From assembly GCA_017541205.1 (NCBI GenBank), contig JAFXZO010000050.1:1-32335 (forward strand): a DNA stretch of 32,335 nucleotides. Direction: 5' to 3'. This DNA is from Clostridia bacterium. Lineage in GTDB: Bacteria > Bacillota > Clostridia > Christensenellales > Aristaeellaceae. How positions within the stretch are numbered: the first letter of the stretch is position 1; every line of letters starts with the position of its first letter. The notes beneath the pieces were generated by a model. It was not told the DNA's origin. It searched no databases and saw only the letters and a list, made by a program, of their open reading frames with translations. A program made the translations under genes and the position numbers. Shown in pieces: positions 28,911 through 32,335 of this stretch.

Positions 28911-28925
28911 TGCTGATAATCAGCA
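28911..28925. promoter_or_regulatory. Palindrome in the rpsT leader
   Basis: TGCTGAT-A-ATCAGCA is a perfect 15-base inverted repeat in the untranslated leader, between the promoter and ribosome-binding site. It may be an operator or a short RNA hairpin with too small a loop to close fully. Function unknown. Confidence 0.45.
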
Positions 28926-28931
28926 TCGGTT

Positions 28932-28960
28932 ATTCTATCACAAGAAAAAGAAAAGCGCAA
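28932..28960 (-). promoter_or_regulatory. Promoter of rpsT
   Basis: On the minus strand TTGCGC (28960-28955), 17-base spacer, TAGAAT (28937-28932), with TG one base before the -10 (extended -10). Confidence 0.75.
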
Positions 28961-29043
28961 GTATTTTTTTTCTTTTTCAAAAAGGTTTTCGGGGATTTGT
29001 GCGCAATGGCGGGGTATCTTCCCGAAAAACACCCCTCGCCGCC

Positions 29044-29868
29044 TCATTGGCCTTTTCTCACCAGCGGCAGGATGTACAGATCGCCCACCCTTTCGCTGTC
29101 CCCTTCTTCGTCGCCGTACATCAGTTCATAGCCGTCCGGCAGGCTGACGACCTGGATGTGGTAAACCTGGGGCGTGCCCGTGAAAACGGCGAGGCCCGTT
29201 TCATCGGAAACGGCCAGGGTGCATTCCATGTCCGTGCAGAAGGTGGCGGAGCAGCCCGCGACGCCCTCCATCGTTTCCGAGTCGTAAAAGAAAATGGCAT
29301 AGTGATCCTGCGGCACGGTCACTTCGCGCTCAATCACCTTGGTTTCCGTATAATCGTCGCCCAGGAACTGATCGAACAGCACGGTGAACAGCACGGGATC
29401 CAGCATGCTTCCCACGCCGACATACGCGATCCTGCCAAACCGATCCACCGCCATGGTCGTGGGGATGCTTTCCAGCCAGAACATCGTGCCCAGCTTTTTT
29501 TCATCCTGGGCGACATAAAAGGTGATCCCGCGTTCCTGGGCGAAGGCGCGCAGGGTGTCCAGATCGTCCGTGGGCTCAACGGACATGGCGATCACGGCCA
29601 CCCGATCCTGGTATTCCGCGTACGCCTTCTGCATGAACGGGAATTCCATCCGGCAGGGCGGGCACCAGGTGGCCCAGAAATTCACAAGCACCAGATCCTT
29701 TTCCTTAAGGATCTCGGACAGGGTGACCACGGTCCCGTCCACGGCCGTTACGGAAAAATCGGGCATTTCCTGGCCCAGGAAATCGGAAGGGGCCGCCAGC
29801 GCGGCCGGCGCGGCGCCGGCAAGCAAAAGCAGCGCCAGAAAAACGGAAAGCACTTTTTTGTTCAGCAT
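29044..29868 (-). CDS. Exported TlpA/ResA-like thioredoxin with C-terminal Cna-B-like domain
   Basis: A 274-residue protein. The signal peptide covers residues 1-26 (A-L-A before A-P) with no lipobox. Residues about 35-160 are a TlpA/AhpC-TSA thioredoxin fold: P-D-F-S-V-T-A-V-D-G, N-F-W-A-T-W-C-P-P-C-R-M-E-F-P with the C-P-P-C redox pair, and cis-proline in S-I-P-T-T. After a linker, a beta-rich C-terminal part (about 200-270) contains F-C-T-D-M-E-C, V-S-D-E-T-G-L-A-V-F-T-G-T-P and Y-H-I-Q-V-V-S-L-P-D-G-Y, resembling a Cna-B/prealbumin repeat. It probably reduces extracytoplasmic disulfides or handles metal-loaded thiols. Divergent from csoR-copA. After its stop only weak hairpins (about 28980-29043) are seen. 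Confidence 0.87.
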   Translation of the reverse strand: MLNKKVLSVFLALLLLAGAAPAALAAPSDFLGQEMPDFSVTAVDGTVVTLSEILKEKDLVLVNFWATWCPPCRMEFPFMQKAYAEYQDRVAVIAMSVEPTDDLDTLRAFAQERGITFYVAQDEKKLGTMFWLESIPTTMAVDRFGRIAYVGVGSMLDPVLFTVLFDQFLGDDYTETKVIEREVTVPQDHYAIFFYDSETMEGVAGCSATFCTDMECTLAVSDETGLAVFTGTPQVYHIQVVSLPDGYELMYGDEEGDSERVGDLYILPLVRKGQ

Positions 29869-29900
29869 GGTTCTTCCTCCTCGCAATGGATTCCTTCTTC

Positions 29901-29930
29901 ATTATACCGAAACACCGCGCGGGAAGGCAA
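29901..29930 (-). promoter_or_regulatory. Promoter of the TlpA-like gene
   Basis: On the minus strand TTGCCT (29930-29925), 18-base spacer, TATAAT (29906-29901), giving a leader of about 30 bases. The promoter lies back-to-back with that of csoR. Confidence 0.75.
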
Positions 29931-29970
29931 GCTCTTTTTTCGGCGCGATTGTAAATCTTTGTCCGCCGCC

Positions 29971-29999
29971 TTGACAAATACCCCATGGGGGTATATAAT
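29971..29999 (+). promoter_or_regulatory. csoR-copA promoter
   Basis: TTGACA (29971-29976), 17-base spacer, TATAAT (29994-29999): a perfect consensus promoter whose spacer is filled by the CsoR-type operator. Confidence 0.92.
29978..29994. promoter_or_regulatory. CsoR operator
   Basis: ATACCCC-ATG-GGGGTAT, seven-base arms around a three-base centre. It has the TACCCC/GGGGTA form of known CsoR boxes and sits between the -35 and -10, so binding of apo-CsoR would block the polymerase until Cu(I) releases it. Confidence 0.85.
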
Positions 30000-30035
30000 C
30001 CTCATGCCGATACGGGAACCGGGGGAGGATGAACC

Positions 30036-30356
30036 GTGGAAAACGAGGGAAACGAAGAAGGAAAATGCCCCGCCTGCGAAAAAAAGACGGCGCGGACGGA
30101 GGAGCAGAAAAAAAAGCTGCTGAACCGCCTGAACCGCATAGAAGGCCAGGTGCGCGGCATCAAAAAAATGATCGAAAACGACGCGTACTGCGGCGATGTG
30201 CTGACGCAGGCGGCGGCGGTTTCGGCGGCAATGGACGCGTTCAACCGGGAGGTGCTGCGCGCCCATGTCCGCGCGTGCGTGGTAAGGGATATCCGCGCGG
30301 GCAGGGACGACGCCCCGGACGAGCTGATGGACATTTTGGAAAAGCTGATGAGGTGA
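30036..30356 (+). CDS. csoR: Copper-sensing transcriptional repressor CsoR
   Basis: A 106-residue four-helix repressor of the CsoR/RcnR family ([14 protein letters not shown] at 29-42). The Cu(I) ligands of CsoR are present in order: C52 (D-A-Y-C), H77 and C81 (A-H-V-R-A-C). This distinguishes it from nickel/cobalt (RcnR) and sulfur-sensing (CstR) relatives. An added N-terminal C11-P-A-C14 could be a second metal or redox site. GTG start behind GGGGGAGGA. It is the first gene of the operon with copA, four bases before the copA ATG, and is preceded by its own operator. Confidence 0.94.
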   Translation: MENEGNEEGKCPACEKKTARTEEQKKKLLNRLNRIEGQVRGIKKMIENDAYCGDVLTQAAAVSAAMDAFNREVLRAHVRACVVRDIRAGRDDAPDELMDILEKLMR

Positions 30357-30360
30357 GGGC

Positions 30361-32335
30361 ATGGATCAGTATAACGTCACGGGCATGAGCTGCGCGGCGT
30401 GCAGCGCCCGGGTGGAAAAGGCGGTCCGCGCGGTGCCGGGGGTGGAAAGCTGCTCGGTGAGCCTGCTCACAAATTCCATGGGCGTAACGGGCACGGCCCC
30501 GGCGCAGGCGATCATACAGGCCGTGGAGCAGGCGGGGTACGGCGCTTCACGAAAAGGCGCGGGAAAGGCGAATCCTTCCTCCGTTTCCCAGGAGGAGGAA
30601 GCGCTGACCGACCGGGAAACGCCCAAGCTCAAAAAGCGGCTGATCGCGTCGCTCGGGTTTTTGCTGGCGCTGATGTACTTCTCGATGGGCCACATGATGT
30701 GGGGCTTTCCGCTGCCCGCGTTTTTCGACGGCAACCACGCGGCGATGGGCCTGGTCCAGATGATCCTGGCCGCGATCGTGATGGTGATCAACCAGCGGTT
30801 CTTCATTTCCGGGTTCAAGGCCCTGTGGCATCGCGCCCCGAACATGGATACGCTGGTGGCCCTCGGCTCCGCCGCGTCCTTCGTATGGAGCGTGTACGCG
30901 CTCTTTCTGGCCACGGATGCCGCCGTCCGGGGCGATCACGCCGCCGCGGCCGCTTCTATGAACGAATTCTATTTTGAATCGGCCGCCATGATCCTCACGC
31001 TCATCACCGTTGGCAAGATGCTGGAAGCGCGCGCCAAGGGCAAAACCACGGACGCGCTCAAAAGCCTGATGAAGCTGGCCCCCAAGACCGCGCAGGTGCT
31101 CGTCGGCGGCCGGGAAACCACCGTGCCCATCGGGCAGGTGGCGAAGGACGATCTATTCGTCGTGCGCCCGGGCGAAAACATCCCCGTGGACGGCGTGGTG
31201 GTGAGCGGCGAAAGCGCGGTGGACGAAAGCGCCCTGACCGGCGAAAGCGTGCCCGTGGATAAGCAGGCCGGGGATCGGGTATCCGCCGCGACGGTGAACC
31301 GCTCCGGCTTCCTGACCTGCCGCGCCACGCGCGTGGGCGAGGATACCACGCTCTCCCAGATCATCAAAATGGTTTCCGACGCCGCGGCGACCAAGGCCCC
31401 CATCGCCAAGATCGCCGATCAGGTGAGCGGCGTGTTCGTTCCGGCCGTCATTTCCGTCGCTGTGATCACCCTGGCGGTCTGGCTGCTGCTTGGCAGGGAG
31501 TTTTCCTTCGCCCTGGCCCGGGGCATTTCCGTGCTGGTCATCTCCTGCCCCTGCGCGCTGGGGCTTGCGACGCCGGTCGCCATCATGGTGGGCAGCGGCC
31601 TGGGCGCGAAGAACGGCATCCTGTTCAAGACCGCCGTATCGTTGGAGGAAACAGGCAAGGCGCAATTGATCGCCCTGGACAAAACCGGCACCCTCACCGC
31701 CGGCCGTCCCCAGGTGACGGATCTGCTCCCCGCGCGGGGCGTCACGGAAGAAGAGCTGCTCTCCCAAGCGTTTGCCCTGGAAACGCTGTCCGAGCATCCC
31801 CTGGCCCGCGCCGTCGTGGAAAAAGCGAAGGAAACGGGGCTTATGCCCGCCGCGGCGGAGGGCTTTTCGGCGCTTCCCGGCAACGGCCTGACCGCCACCG
31901 TGGCGGGAAAGAGGCTGACCGGCGGAAGCCTTGCCTATCTTTCCGGGCTGATCAGCCTGCCGGAGGAAATGAAGCAACAGGCCCAGGCCCTGTCCTCCCA
32001 GGGCAAAACGCCGCTGCTATTCGCGCGGGAGGATCAGCCGCTGGGCATCATCGCGGTGGCGGACGTCCTCAAGGAGGACAGCCCGAGGGCCGTCGGGGAG
32101 CTAAGGAAAATGGGCATCCGCGTGGTGATGCTGACCGGCGACAACGAGCGCACGGCGCGGGCCATCGGCGCGCAGGCCGGGGTGGACGAGGTGATCGCCG
32201 GGGTGCTGCCGGAGGGCAAGGAAAGCGTGATCCGCAGCCTCAAGGAATTGGGCCGGGTCATCATGGTCGGCGACGGCATCAACGACGCGCACGCCCTGAC
32301 CCGCGCGGACATCGGCATGGCCATCGGCGCGGGCA
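30361..32335 (+). CDS. copA: Copper-exporting P1B-type ATPase (3' end outside window)
   Basis: The first 658 codons of a Cu(I)-transporting P-type ATPase. An N-terminal heavy-metal domain has G-M-S-C11-A-A-C14. Transmembrane segments follow from about residue 95. Then come the actuator domain (T-G-E-S-V-P), the channel motif S-C396-P-C398-A-L-G, the phosphorylation site D440-K-T-G-T-L-T, S-E-H-P-L-A in the nucleotide domain, M-L-T-G-D-N, and G-D638-G-I-N-D-A-H644-A-L. The last motif normally reads GDGINDAPAL; here proline is replaced by histidine (codon CAC). The frame is open at the window edge, so the final membrane segments are not visible. Cotranscribed with csoR. Confidence 0.95.
   Translation, partial: MDQYNVTGMSCAACSARVEKAVRAVPGVESCSVSLLTNSMGVTGTAPAQAIIQAVEQAGYGASRKGAGKANPSSVSQEEEALTDRETPKLKKRLIASLGFLLALMYFSMGHMMWGFPLPAFFDGNHAAMGLVQMILAAIVMVINQRFFISGFKALWHRAPNMDTLVALGSAASFVWSVYALFLATDAAVRGDHAAAAASMNEFYFESAAMILTLITVGKMLEARAKGKTTDALKSLMKLAPKTAQVLVGGRETTVPIGQVAKDDLFVVRPGENIPVDGVVVSGESAVDESALTGESVPVDKQAGDRVSAATVNRSGFLTCRATRVGEDTTLSQIIKMVSDAAATKAPIAKIADQVSGVFVPAVISVAVITLAVWLLLGREFSFALARGISVLVISCPCALGLATPVAIMVGSGLGAKNGILFKTAVSLEETGKAQLIALDKTGTLTAGRPQVTDLLPARGVTEEELLSQAFALETLSEHPLARAVVEKAKETGLMPAAAEGFSALPGNGLTATVAGKRLTGGSLAYLSGLISLPEEMKQQAQALSSQGKTPLLFAREDQPLGIIAVADVLKEDSPRAVGELRKMGIRVVMLTGDNERTARAIGAQAGVDEVIAGVLPEGKESVIRSLKELGRVIMVGDGINDAHALTRADIGMAIGAG

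Noticed and set aside
28980-29043. Terminator after the TlpA-like gene
   Set aside because: Possible stems have long loops and no convincing stem-plus-T-run arrangement, so no feature is called.

Overview
The window looks like a chromosomal stretch of an anaerobic, spore-forming Gram-positive bacterium (class Clostridia; a G+C-rich uncultured gut-type lineage such as Christensenellales or Oscillospirales is my guess). The reasons are an alpha/beta-type small acid-soluble spore protein, strong AGGAGG ribosome-binding sites, DUF4364, DUF1540, QueT and DUF6273 proteins, a BmpA-type nucleoside importer, and signal peptides of the MKKLL type. G+C-rich codon use gives long open frames opposite almost every gene; these are shadows. 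No rRNA, tRNA, CRISPR array, transposase or prophage block is visible.

Layout. (1) 1-3752, plus strand: membrane protein, spore protein, methyltransferase, aspartate carbamoyltransferase with a fused zinc-ribbon tail, and MnmM-like tRNA methyltransferase, ending at a bidirectional terminator. (2) 3898-8559, minus strand: DUF4364 regulator, ispDF, DUF853 HerA-like ATPase and phosphofructokinase. (3) 8764-14501, minus strand: xpt, bmpA, ATPase and two permeases, a purine (nucleoside) uptake and salvage operon with a hairpin after the binding-protein gene. (4) 14776-15933, plus strand: a lone CARF-nuclease of the Card1/Can2 (DUF1887) type, divergent from xpt. (5) 15934-16809: a dispersed-repeat remnant and a small HTH gene with a consensus promoter and a LexA-like operator. 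(6) 16810-18257, plus strand: secreted DUF6273 protein and uridine kinase. (7) 18313-26344, minus strand: a long operon beginning with a promoter, a Cys-containing leader ORF and a terminator, followed by M20 amidohydrolase, OppA, 2H phosphoesterase, OppD, OppF, OppB, OppC and a cytoplasmic C39-like cysteine peptidase. (8) 26410-28884: QueT with a structured leader, a DUF1540 gene with a sigma-G-like promoter, a secreted LRR protein and rpsT. (9) 29044-32335: a TlpA-like thioredoxin divergent from csoR-copA, with a CsoR-type operator in the promoter spacer; copA runs off the right edge.

How the genes work together. Nucleotide supply is a recurring theme (pyrB, udk, xpt, nucleoside ABC importer), next to a CARF effector that would be expected to answer to a cyclic oligonucleotide. 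A second theme is peptide or acyl-amino-acid scavenging (region 7). The most unusual regulatory features are a hairpin that buries the ribosome-binding site and start codon of the spore-protein gene and whose 5' arm contains a sigma-G-like -10 element, and the leader-ORF/terminator arrangement ahead of the peptide operon. All functional calls come from reading motifs by eye; no database search was possible.
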